The notes beneath the pieces are model-generated. The model was not told the DNA's origin. It saw only the letters and a list, made by a program, of their open reading frames with translations, and did no database searches. Of a stretch of DNA of 34,873 bases, positions 20,650 through 28,088 are shown one piece after another. How positions within the stretch are numbered: position 1 is the stretch's first letter; each line of letters begins with the position of its first letter. The position numbers were made by a program, and so were the translations under genes. Source of the stretch: a virus; the IMG/VR virus record IMGVR_UViG_3300010403_000042, positions 1-34,873 of that record; one strand, written 5' to 3'.

Positions 20650-21882
20650 ATGGCCTGCGCAACACAAACACAATTTCGACGCGGCACCGCTGCCGCCAAC
20701 GCCGCGTTCACTGGCGTCGAAGGTGAAGTAACTTACGCCACGGATACTCACCGGCTTTACACCCATGACGGCGTCACAGTGGGGGGTTTTGCGCTTGCAC
20801 TTTTTTCTGACATCGCGACTCAGGCTAGATTATCTCTCAGTGTTAGTGCGCCACTCAACTACAACAACGGGACCGGCGCGTTTACCATCACGCTGGCCGA
20901 CACCACGCATGATGGATATATCAGCAGCGCTGACTGGAACACATTCAACGCTAAACAGGCTGCGCTCGGATTTACGCCGGAGAATGTCGCGAATAAGTCG
21001 ATAGATGGGACCTTTGCTGCTAACAGTGACACACTTTATCCAAGTCAAAAGGCAGCTAAGACATACATCGACACGGGGCTAGCCACGAAACAAAACAGCC
21101 TTGGCTTCACCCCGGAGAACGTAGCTAATAAATCAATTGATGGAACCTTCGCCGCTAATTCTGATACGCTATATCCTAGCCAGAAAGCGGCGAAGACTTA
21201 CGTGGATGCCGGATTAGCTACAAAACTTAGTTCCACCCTTCCAGGGGCAGATAAAGAAGTGTTGTTAAACAGCGGAGGCGTCCTTGGTTCTGATAGTGGG
21301 TTTATTTATGATATTGGGTCACAAATAATGTCTGTTTTATCAGCGCAAATTGGTCCTATTGGGATTCCTTCAATTATATTAGACCAGGGTGGAACGGCTT
21401 CTTTTATGTCCGGCGGTGTTTTTGCATTAAAAATACTGGCGGGAAACCACGTCACTTTAGCGAATGATGGTGTGGACATATTGGACGGTCTTGTTCAAGT
21501 AGAGGACGGGTTTAAAGTTGATGGACCAGGTCCCACGGGTCTTAGTATTCGCAATTCGGACACAGCAACCGTGGTTTTTTCTGTGGCGGGAGCAACGGGG
21601 TTGATTACCGCTACAAACACTCTTGACATGGGGTCTGCTAAAATTTCCAGTCTTGCTGCTCCTGTCGCTGGTGGCGACGCTACAAACAAGACATACGTTG
21701 ATACTGGCCTCGCGCTCAAACTGAATCTCGCGGGTGGAACCATGTCCGGTGCAATAGCGATGGGCACCAACAAAATAATCGGACTGGGGAATCCTACCGC
21801 AGCCCAGGACGCCGCGACCAAGACCTACGTGGACTCTGGCACCCCCGGCAACAAAGTATTTAACTACAACAGCTTTCGATAA
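20650..21882 (+). CDS. Tail fibre / receptor-binding protein
   Basis: The 410-residue protein opens with QFRRGTAAANAAFTGVEGEV, which matches the N-terminal domain of major tropism determinants and other phage adhesins (Mtd_N-like). It then has two tandem 45-residue repeats (106-150 and 151-195; 41 of 45 identical). A region of different composition follows (about 200-310), then the typical fibre pattern KTYVDTGLALKLNLAGGTMS and AQDAATKTYVDSG. The middle is AT-richer, suggesting a swapped module for receptor specificity. CTAACG precedes the ATG. Confidence 0.85.
   Translation: MACATQTQFRRGTAAANAAFTGVEGEVTYATDTHRLYTHDGVTVGGFALALFSDIATQARLSLSVSAPLNYNNGTGAFTITLADTTHDGYISSADWNTFNAKQAALGFTPENVANKSIDGTFAANSDTLYPSQKAAKTYIDTGLATKQNSLGFTPENVANKSIDGTFAANSDTLYPSQKAAKTYVDAGLATKLSSTLPGADKEVLLNSGGVLGSDSGFIYDIGSQIMSVLSAQIGPIGIPSIILDQGGTASFMSGGVFALKILAGNHVTLANDGVDILDGLVQVEDGFKVDGPGPTGLSIRNSDTATVVFSVAGATGLITATNTLDMGSAKISSLAAPVAGGDATNKTYVDTGLALKLNLAGGTMSGAIAMGTNKIIGLGNPTAAQDAATKTYVDSGTPGNKVFNYNSFR
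20965..21234. repeat. Tandem 135-bp tail-fibre repeat with recoded codons
   Basis: Two adjacent 135-bp units encode nearly the same 45 residues. In the first 34 codons all 34 amino acids are identical but 25 codons differ, including Ser written AGT in one and TCT in the other. DNA divergence with protein identity suggests strong protein constraint plus pressure against homologous recombination between copies. Confidence 0.9.
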
Positions 21883-21890
21883 CAAAACCT

Positions 21891-22292
21891 ATGGCAGCTA
21901 ACACATCCCCAATTTTCACACTCACGCCTGTCGTCGCAGTCGCCACGGTCAGCGCCGCCAACACCAACCGTGACGGGACCGGCACTATTGTCGCCGTTGT
22001 CACAGGCGGCACCAACGGCACTCGTATCGAGTTCATCACCATCAAGGCGACAGTCACGACTAGCGCAGGCGCTATTAGTTTGTATGTTGACCCCGGCACC
22101 GGGACGTGGCATCTCTGGACGGAAGTGTTAGTAACCGCTGTCACGGCAAGCACGACTGTTGCGTCGTTCCAGACCGAACTTGTCCGGACGGACGGACTGC
22201 CTGTCATCACGCTTCCGAGCACTTGGCGACTCGGTGCTAGCACGGAAATCGCGAACAACTTCCGTATCATCGCGCACGGGGGAGATTACTAA
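21891..22292 (+). CDS. Putative virion protein, beta-rich
   Basis: The 133-residue protein is rich in Thr, Val, Ala and Gly, with alternating hydrophobic strands (GTIVAVVTGGTNGTRIEFIT). It resembles small phage structural proteins of the tail or head-decoration type. It lies directly after the tail fibre gene and before a second adhesin-like gene, so a tail role is likely but not specific. Confidence 0.6.
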   Translation: MAANTSPIFTLTPVVAVATVSAANTNRDGTGTIVAVVTGGTNGTRIEFITIKATVTTSAGAISLYVDPGTGTWHLWTEVLVTAVTASTTVASFQTELVRTDGLPVITLPSTWRLGASTEIANNFRIIAHGGDY

Positions 22293-22297
22293 CAGTT

Positions 22298-23221
22298 ATG
22301 CAGATGGGCCAAGGCAGCGGTGGGTTTAGGGGATTTTCGCAACCAGATGTTTCGCAATCGGCTGTTCGAGTTACTCGTGGCTTGTTGGTTGGAACAGGAG
22401 CGCAGTCTTTATTCAGTCTTGCGCCTGTCTGGAATACAACTGGGACACCAACAGCATTCAAAATAAACGCCACAGATACCGCGAGTTCGGCGTCTAGTTT
22501 GTTGGCTGATTTTCAAGTCGGTGGGACCAGTTTTTTTTCCGTAAAAAAGTCTGCGGCTTTGTTGTTAGGGGATATTACATCTGCTCAGGTTACTATACAA
22601 GGGACTAATCAAGGGTTCCAAGTAAATTTGGGCGGGAAATCAATTCAACTAAATCTTAATTCTGGTCAGCCATCTACTGTTTATGCTGACCGTTTGTGTG
22701 TAGATTTTAGCAATTCAGATGTTTTTCTTGTTCGGGATGCGGCTAACATTCTTGCATTGCGAAGTGGGACCCTCGCCCAGCAGTTCAACCTGTATAACAC
22801 TTTCACGTCGTCCACTAATTTTGAACGCCTTGATTTCAAATGGGGTTCCAACGTAGCTCAACTTTGGACCGAAAAGGGGTCCGGCGGGGGAACGGCCCGC
22901 GATATGGTGCTCGGCGCAGATGCTACAGAAGTCATGCGATTTACGTCTTCTGATTGCAAGTTGGCCACGGCAAAAACACTCAGTGTCGCCAGTGGCACCA
23001 ATCAGCGGGCCGGTAATGCAACGCTTATTGCAGGCACAGTCACGGTGAACAACACCACCGTGACGGCGAACACCATCGTCATTCTGACTAGAAAAACATC
23101 CGGCGGAACTATCGGAACTGCTATTACATACACTGTTAGTGCTGGGGCGAGTTTTACAATTACGTCCGACAACATACTAGATACATCCACCTTCAGTTAT
23201 TTACTAATCGAAGTCCCATGA
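22298..23221 (+). CDS. Putative tail spike or fibre protein
   Basis: The 307-residue protein is Gly/Ser/Thr-rich with many beta-turns, and its last 60 residues (GTVTVNNTTVTANTIVILTR onward) look like a trimeric fibre tip. The first half is AT-rich (TTT and TTG codons); the last third is GC-richer, which suggests modular exchange. CTAACAG precedes the start, and an ATG at 22304 is equally possible. The stop overlaps the next ATG. Confidence 0.6.
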   Translation: MQMGQGSGGFRGFSQPDVSQSAVRVTRGLLVGTGAQSLFSLAPVWNTTGTPTAFKINATDTASSASSLLADFQVGGTSFFSVKKSAALLLGDITSAQVTIQGTNQGFQVNLGGKSIQLNLNSGQPSTVYADRLCVDFSNSDVFLVRDAANILALRSGTLAQQFNLYNTFTSSTNFERLDFKWGSNVAQLWTEKGSGGGTARDMVLGADATEVMRFTSSDCKLATAKTLSVASGTNQRAGNATLIAGTVTVNNTTVTANTIVILTRKTSGGTIGTAITYTVSAGASFTITSDNILDTSTFSYLLIEVP

Positions 23222-23577
23222 AAATACTCAACGACCAAGTAACTTTCGACGACACCGACATTGCGCAGCTTTCCCCCGCGTTGCAAAAGGGGCTGCAACT
23301 TTTCGTCGGCACCGCGCTGGATGACCAAGGCAATCTGAAGTTGCCCGCTTCGCAGTTCTTGTCGGACACTGTCAACGCCATTTTGAAGTCCGCCGGGCAG
23401 CTTATTGCCAAACTTGAGCACGATAATTTCAAGGATTTTTCCACCGCTTTCGTGGCTGCTGACGCCGCGACTCAAGCGCAAGTGCAGCCGTTGCTCGACC
23501 AGGCCGCGCTCATTCTTGGGGTAAAGATTGACCCGCCGCCTGCGCCCGCCGCAGCCGACGAATTGGCTAAGCCGTAG
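23218..23577 (+). CDS. Helical tail-region protein
   Basis: The 119-residue protein starts MKILNDQVTFDDTDIAQLSP. It is helical with an Ala/Gln-rich C-terminal half and a Pro/Ala tail (DPPPAPAAADELAKP). Its ATG overlaps the previous stop. It may be a small tail or assembly protein. The TAG stop is the left edge of the operator-like dyad copy 2. Confidence 0.55.
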   Translation: MKILNDQVTFDDTDIAQLSPALQKGLQLFVGTALDDQGNLKLPASQFLSDTVNAILKSAGQLIAKLEHDNFKDFSTAFVAADAATQAQVQPLLDQAALILGVKIDPPPAPAAADELAKP

Positions 23578-23590
23578 GGGATTCCCCTAT
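23575..23590. promoter_or_regulatory. Operator-like palindrome, copy 2
   Basis: TAGGGGATTCCCCTAT forms a perfect dyad (TAGGGGA-T-TCCCCTA) that begins in the stop codon of the preceding gene and lies 59 bp before the recombinase ATG. It differs at one position from the copy at 16,701-16,716. It could be a repressor site controlling the recombinase. Confidence 0.5.
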
Positions 23591-23648
23591 ATTGCGCACC
23601 GTGAAAGTCACGCTTGACTGGGGCGCGGGTTCGTTCTATAGTGGTCGT

Positions 23649-24350
23649 ATGAATGTAGTAAGTTATCTCCGGGTGAGTAGCAAGGGTCAAGTCGAGGGCG
23701 ACGGGTTCGACCGGCAGGAGCGCGCCATTGAAGACTTTTGCAGAATTCAAGGGTTGAAGAATCACCGTGAGTTTCAGGAACGTGGGGTCTCAGGGGCGGT
23801 TGAGGGTCTTGACCGACCTGCTTTTTCTGAGCTAATTGAATTTATTGAACAGTGCCGGGAGTGTCTTATAGTAGGCATTGTGGTCGAACGCATGGACCGA
23901 CTCGCGCGCGACCTGATGGTGTCCGAAGTGCTGCTCGCGGAGTGCCGAAAGCGCAACATCCAGGTGTTCAGCGCCGACCAGGGCGCATTAGTCAACATGG
24001 CCGAGAACGGCGGCGACCCGACGCGGGTGCTAATCCGCCAAATCATGGGAGCGCTGGCGCAGTGGGAGAAAACGATGGTGGTGCATAAACTCCGCGCGGC
24101 GCGGGAACGCATCAAGGCGTCCGGCGGGCGGTGCGAGGGCACGAAGCCTTATGGCCATTGTGCCGCAGAAGCCCCCCTGCTGTCCTACATTATCGAGCAG
24201 CACAACAAGGGTGCAAATTTTTCTAACATCGCGCGGTTGCTAAACGCGATGGACGCGCGCACGCGCTCGGGCCGACCTTTCAAACCGCAGAACGTGCGGA
24301 TGATAATCACAAACCACAACAAGAACAACAACAGCAAGAACAAACAATGA
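23649..24350 (+). CDS. Serine recombinase (resolvase/invertase family)
   Basis: The 233-residue protein has the N-terminal catalytic core: YLRVSSKGQ with the presumed nucleophile at S10, then Q.RAIEDFC, later RMDRLARDL and ALAQWEKTM. A short C-terminal DNA-binding part contains a helix-turn-helix-like SNIARLLNAMDA followed by SGRPFKPQNVR. The size fits small resolvases or invertases, not large integrases. It could mediate inversion of tail genes, resolution or integration. The start at 23649 is chosen because the catalytic core begins there. Confidence 0.9.
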   Translation: MNVVSYLRVSSKGQVEGDGFDRQERAIEDFCRIQGLKNHREFQERGVSGAVEGLDRPAFSELIEFIEQCRECLIVGIVVERMDRLARDLMVSEVLLAECRKRNIQVFSADQGALVNMAENGGDPTRVLIRQIMGALAQWEKTMVVHKLRAARERIKASGGRCEGTKPYGHCAAEAPLLSYIIEQHNKGANFSNIARLLNAMDARTRSGRPFKPQNVRMIITNHNKNNNSKNKQ

Positions 24351-24514
24351 ATCTGAACTTTACATACGAGGCCGGTCCCAAGACCAGCCGCAAATCCAAA
24401 GTGGTTGAAGAGGCCAAGCAAAAGGCTGCGCAGGACGCACAGCTTCGGCTGGCCCGAATCCAGAACGGCGCGGAGCCAGGATACTGCAAGGGCGGGCGCT
24501 GCAAAAGCAAATGA
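24347..24514 (+). CDS. 55-residue basic protein with CxxxxxC tail
   Basis: The frame starts MNLNFTYEAGPKTSRKSKVV and is highly basic, ending in a Cys-rich tail (YCKGGRCKSK). Its ATG overlaps the recombinase stop (ATGA), so it may be coexpressed and could be a DNA-binding partner. No known domain. Confidence 0.55.
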   Translation: MNLNFTYEAGPKTSRKSKVVEEAKQKAAQDAQLRLARIQNGAEPGYCKGGRCKSK

Positions 24515-24521
24515 ATTTTAA

Positions 24522-24598
24522 CCGGGGGTCGTCTAAAACCCAGGACACCCACAATGCAATGTGGGAGACGCGAAGTTGAAGTCTCGCACCCCGGACCA
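24522..24598 (+). tRNA. Degenerate tRNA-like gene, GCA at anticodon position
   Basis: All tRNA elements are in order: acceptor CCGGGGG/ACCCCGG with one mismatch; D-stem GTCT/GGAC (24,531-24,546); anticodon stem CCCAC/GTGGG with an 8-nt loop AATGCAAT (24,553-24,560); T-stem near 24,570-24,587; and an encoded CCA (24,596-24,598). Loops are off-consensus: the D-loop AAAACCCA lacks GG, the T-loop has an extra base, and the usual C56 is G. The presumed anticodon GCA would be Cys, but the 8-nt loop makes this uncertain. It may be a decayed gene, a frameshift-reading tRNA or a tRNA mimic. Confidence 0.6.
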
Positions 24599-24605
24599 AT
24601 TTGAA

Positions 24606-24785
24606 ACTCTGTCTTCACAGAGTAGCGACGGAAGTCACCGTTATGACATACATGAAAGAGAGGGATTTATGACAAATTAGTGTTTAAACATTGTTCATCA
24701 TTTTTATCACTCTGGGCTGGGGAACACCCCGGCTCCTTGAGGCCGAGGCTCACATGGACTGTTTGTTTCCGGCCTCTTTTGTTTT
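24606..24785. other. Structured spacer between the two tRNA genes
   Basis: This stretch has no gene. It contains a perfect hairpin ACTCTGT-CTTC-ACAGAGT (24,606-24,623), a GTTTAAAC octamer (24,682-24,689), a stem-loop GCTGGGG-AACA-CCCCGGC (24,716-24,733), and a longer pairing GAGGCC (24,739-24,744) with GGCCTC (24,771-24,776) followed by TTTTGTTTT, which may terminate transcription. The rest is AT-rich and may hold a promoter; none is clear. Confidence 0.55.
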
Positions 24786-24820
24786 CCCGAACAGTCCCCA
24801 GCGTGCGCACTGTTTGGTAG

Positions 24821-24894
24821 CGCGGGGTAGAGAAACGGTATCTCGTTTGGCTCATAACCAAAAATTGCGGGTTCAATTCCCGTCTCCGCTACCA
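24821..24894 (+). tRNA. tRNA-Met (CAT), initiator-like
   Basis: A 74-nt cloverleaf with encoded CCA. The acceptor 5' strand is CGCGGGG and the first base does not pair with position 72 (C1 opposite T), a bacterial initiator trait. The D-stem has A11-T24 (another initiator trait), the loop has GG, the anticodon loop is CTCATAA (CAT), and the T-loop is TTCAATT. The anticodon stem is TTTGG/CCAAA, so it has two of the three G-C pairs typical of initiators. It may be an initiator-type tRNA carried by the phage, or an elongator with initiator-like ends. Confidence 0.85.
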
Positions 24895-24899
24895 TTTTC

Positions 24900-25283
24900 A
24901 TGAATGTTTACACTTACTTCGACAGTAGCGAGCACGCCGACAGCAACCAGGCTATGTTACTCAGTCTGTGGGTCCGGTCATGGTCTGCGCGCGGCTGGAA
25001 ACCCCGAATACTCTCCGTCCGCAACGCCGCGCGTCACAAATCCTTTTCTCTCTTCGCCAATGACGCCCGAGAGCATCCCCGGTTGGCCGCAGAAGCCGCA
25101 GGCGTAAAATGGTTGTGCCCGATGACAACCATGAACTTTGGGCTATCGCCCGCGCAATACAGGCGCAAAGGTGCCCCGCTGCTTCGGCACTTCCACGAAG
25201 TGGGGTGGCAATCCGCGTCGCTGGTGGATTTTCCCAACGTCCATGACGCTGATGTGATATTGCACTGCGGGCGACCGCTCTAA
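24900..25283 (+). CDS. Glycosyltransferase-like or hypothetical protein
   Basis: The 127-residue product starts MNVYTYFDSSEHADSNQAML and continues with WVRSWSARGWKPRILS, a pattern resembling the opening of phage glycosyltransferase-like proteins, where a strand is followed by W..SW...GW.P..L. The family assignment is weak because the C-terminal half has no clear motif. It begins 5 bp after the tRNA and ends 7 bp before the terminase. Confidence 0.5.
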   Translation: MNVYTYFDSSEHADSNQAMLLSLWVRSWSARGWKPRILSVRNAARHKSFSLFANDAREHPRLAAEAAGVKWLCPMTTMNFGLSPAQYRRKGAPLLRHFHEVGWQSASLVDFPNVHDADVILHCGRPL

Positions 25284-25290
25284 CATACCC

Positions 25291-27228
25291 GTGCTGCCAC
25301 CAGGACCAGAAGCCAAGCTTGCCGCTGAAGTGGCCCGGCTGGTGCATAAGGAGCACAAGCGGGACGCGGCGCTAGCTATCGCGGACGCGTGCAACATCCC
25401 CCTGAAACTCGCCGACGATAACCCGGCGAAGTTCCTGCCGGTGTTGCAGAATTACTTGCACGTCCTGCTTGAGTCCGAAGCGCCGGAAGAAGCGGCGCAG
25501 ATACTCTGGACACCCACACTTTTCAATCCCGAGCCAAAGTCGAGTCGGGACATCTGGAAGCTGTATGACACCAGCAACCAAGGACTCATTATGGGCGCGG
25601 GCAGCATGAGCAAGTCCTATAGCATGGGCGTTCGGCTGTTTTTGGAATACATCCGCGACCCGGAGTTCACCACGGTGCGCGTGCTCGGGCCGAGTGAGGA
25701 CCACTTGGAAACGAACCTTTTTTCCCACCTTGTCCGGCTGCACAGCACGGCGACGCTGCCCATGCCCGGAGAAGTCGGAGAGCTATTCATCGGGAAGTCC
25801 CGACGCAACCAGACTGGCGCAATAAAAGGGTTAGTAATCCCAGTCGGCAAGACGAAGAAGGCTGGCCGCATCCAGGGAACAAAGCGGGTGCCGCGCCCGA
25901 CCCCGCACTACAAATTTGGAAACCTGTCAAGGCTTTTTTTGTTCCTTGACGAAATCGAAAACATTCCGGCGGGAGTCTGGGGCGACATCGACAACGTCCT
26001 CAGCCAAGTCCAGGAAGACGGGGAAGTGTTTGGGTTCAAGATTTTCGGCGCATACAATCCGCGTAACCAGCGAGACGAAGTGGGTCAGCGCGCGGAGCCG
26101 CCGTTTGGGTGGGAAAGCTTTGACCTTGACAAACATTTTCGGTGGAAGTCCGTCCGGGGTTGGGACGTGCTCCGGCTCGATGGAGAGCAGAGCGAGAACG
26201 TGGTGCAAGGCCGCACGGTGTATCCCGGACTGCAAACCAAGGCCGGGCTGGAAGCCATCGCGCGCAACGCCGGGGGCCGTCAGTCGCCAGGGTATTACAC
26301 GATGGGACGCGGAGCGTATCCGCCGCAGGGTATTGAGTTAGCCGTTATTCCGCCGGGTATGCTGAGTAGCATGAAAGGGGAATTTATTTGGCTCGACAAA
26401 CCAGTGCCCGTAGCCTCGTGCGACTTGGCACTTGAGGGCGGCGCTGGCGCTCCTTACACGCTGGGGTTGTGGGGACGGGCTACGGGTATGAAACTTCCGG
26501 CCACGCTGGAATACCCCAACGGGCGGACAGTAATGTTCAAGGACACAACCAGCCGGACGACGACGCGCTGGGGGCTTCAGGTGAGTCAGCAATTTTTGTT
26601 GCCCAAGGGCGACACCGTGGTGATGGCGGAACAGTTGGTCCGAATCAACAAACGCGCCGGGGTAAAACCGGAGTATTTCGCGTGTGACCGAACGGGCCAC
26701 GGCGCTGGCATCGCGGACTTGATGAAGCACGACTGGTCTGCGGCCATCCACGATGTTAACTATTCTAACAGCCCAAGTGACACCAAGTTAATGGAGGAAG
26801 ACAGCAAGCCGTGCTCGGAAGAATTTAGCCGGATTTGCTGCGAGTTGTGGTTCGGTCTCCGGGCGTATGCGGAATTCGGATACCTGCTGCTGAGTCCGTC
26901 AATGGACCTGAGCAAACTGGCCGTCCAGGTGACGCAGCGAAAGTTCGTAACGACCGGCAAGCTAAAGAAAGTGCAGACGAAAAAGGACTACGTCAGCACC
27001 GGAAAAGAATCGCCGGACGAGGCCGACAGCTTGACACTTTTCGTTTACGCGGCGCGCAAGGGGTCCGGTGTGGTCCTCAGCATGAAGGGCAACGACGTGG
27101 GACTGCCCGGCGATGCTGACGGTGTCGATGGGTGGGCCGACGAGCGGATGCTGAAGGGTGGGAGCTACATCGACAGCACGAACCGAACGGATTATCTCGA
27201 CGACCGGAACGACGTTCAGATATTATGA
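25291..27228 (+). CDS. terL: Terminase large subunit
   Basis: The 645-residue motor protein has an atypical Walker A (GAGSMSKS, 102-109), Walker B LFLFLDE (215-221), a coupling motif GAYNP (253-257), and a nuclease domain with Asp at about 378 (SCDLALEGG), 466 (ACDRTGHGAG) and 579 (DEADSLTLF). It translocates DNA into the capsid and cuts it at the end. The start is GTG with CTAACAT upstream. The stop overlaps the next gene by four bases. Confidence 0.9.
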   Translation: MLPPGPEAKLAAEVARLVHKEHKRDAALAIADACNIPLKLADDNPAKFLPVLQNYLHVLLESEAPEEAAQILWTPTLFNPEPKSSRDIWKLYDTSNQGLIMGAGSMSKSYSMGVRLFLEYIRDPEFTTVRVLGPSEDHLETNLFSHLVRLHSTATLPMPGEVGELFIGKSRRNQTGAIKGLVIPVGKTKKAGRIQGTKRVPRPTPHYKFGNLSRLFLFLDEIENIPAGVWGDIDNVLSQVQEDGEVFGFKIFGAYNPRNQRDEVGQRAEPPFGWESFDLDKHFRWKSVRGWDVLRLDGEQSENVVQGRTVYPGLQTKAGLEAIARNAGGRQSPGYYTMGRGAYPPQGIELAVIPPGMLSSMKGEFIWLDKPVPVASCDLALEGGAGAPYTLGLWGRATGMKLPATLEYPNGRTVMFKDTTSRTTTRWGLQVSQQFLLPKGDTVVMAEQLVRINKRAGVKPEYFACDRTGHGAGIADLMKHDWSAAIHDVNYSNSPSDTKLMEEDSKPCSEEFSRICCELWFGLRAYAEFGYLLLSPSMDLSKLAVQVTQRKFVTTGKLKKVQTKKDYVSTGKESPDEADSLTLFVYAARKGSGVVLSMKGNDVGLPGDADGVDGWADERMLKGGSYIDSTNRTDYLDDRNDVQIL

Positions 27229-27803
27229 AAAAACGAATTAACGTCAATCTGTATCCGCGCGAGGGATACTTTTTCAAGGAGTCTGACGGCAGCGTTCATC
27301 GCGCTGATAGCTGGCCACATGTTATGGCCCGAGTGTCGGCGTATCGCAAACGCGCCGGGTTGCCCATCGGTGACGTGGAGTCCGAAGTGGCACAACAGGC
27401 GTGCTCCCGTAACCCGGCGCACTGCTCAGAAATCAACGACGCCACGGTTCATCAAACGCTTGTCGTCAGCTTGAAAACTCGGATACTCAAATATATGTCT
27501 TTTCTCCGGGGACTCGGTCCTCGCATCCCGTGGGTGACTGCCGCCGAAGCGAGCCGCCGCGCGAGCGTGTGCGCCATGTGCCCGCACAACACGGCGCTGC
27601 CGGAGGGGTGTGGGTCTTGCCGCGCGGCACTCAGTGCAATGCGGGACGAAGTGCTGGGGCGAGGACGGGCCAAGGATGGACGATTGCACGGGTGCGCCAT
27701 ACTCGGGGAAGACCTTCCGACCAGCGTGCATGTTGACCACGACGTAGTAGAAAACGACAGCCTTCCGAGCGCGTGTTGGCGAAAACGGATACCACCAGTA
27801 TGA
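27225..27803 (+). CDS. Cys-rich conserved phage protein
   Basis: The 192-residue protein has a basic N-terminus (MKKRINVNLYPREGYFFKES) and two Cys clusters: C60/C67 in the first half, and CAMCPHN with CGSC later, followed by GCAILGEDLPTSVHVDHD. This Cys pattern occurs in conserved proteins between terminase and portal in some phages. A zinc-binding role in packaging or assembly is plausible. The start at 27225 overlaps the terminase stop (ATGA). Confidence 0.65.
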   Translation: MKKRINVNLYPREGYFFKESDGSVHRADSWPHVMARVSAYRKRAGLPIGDVESEVAQQACSRNPAHCSEINDATVHQTLVVSLKTRILKYMSFLRGLGPRIPWVTAAEASRRASVCAMCPHNTALPEGCGSCRAALSAMRDEVLGRGRAKDGRLHGCAILGEDLPTSVHVDHDVVENDSLPSACWRKRIPPV

Positions 27804-28066
27804 AAGTCCCCAATCCAATTCTTTTTTTGCTCGCGATGGTTCGCACCTGCTACGTCCGGCTGTGGGGATACCGCATCTTGGTGAATGAAGAAGAGGAAAA
27901 GTTTCGTTGGCGCAGGTGCAATATATGCCCCCATCGGATAAAGGGGCCGGAGATTATCGGCGACCAGTGTGGGATTTGTAGCTGCCTGCTTGACGCCAAA
28001 CTGTTGCTGACGATGGAACAGTGCCCGGACAATCGCTGGAAACGAATCTGGCGTAAATCGCCTTGA
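27800..28066 (+). CDS. Small zinc-ribbon protein upstream of portal
   Basis: The 88-residue product has Cys pairs CNIC (near 40) and CGIC followed by C, then CPDNRWKRIW: the C..C...CG.C.C.L..K....CP...W pattern of a small zinc ribbon. It overlaps the previous gene by four bases. It may act together with the larger Cys-rich protein before it. Confidence 0.7.
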   Translation: MKVPNPILFLLAMVRTCYVRLWGYRILVNEEEEKFRWRRCNICPHRIKGPEIIGDQCGICSCLLDAKLLLTMEQCPDNRWKRIWRKSP

Positions 28067-28088
28067 CGGCACACTGTTTAAAGGACTT

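Noticed and set aside
24667-24901. Short frames across the tRNA region on both strands
   Set aside because: They cover a clear tRNA-Met and hairpins and have no overlap with neighbouring genes.
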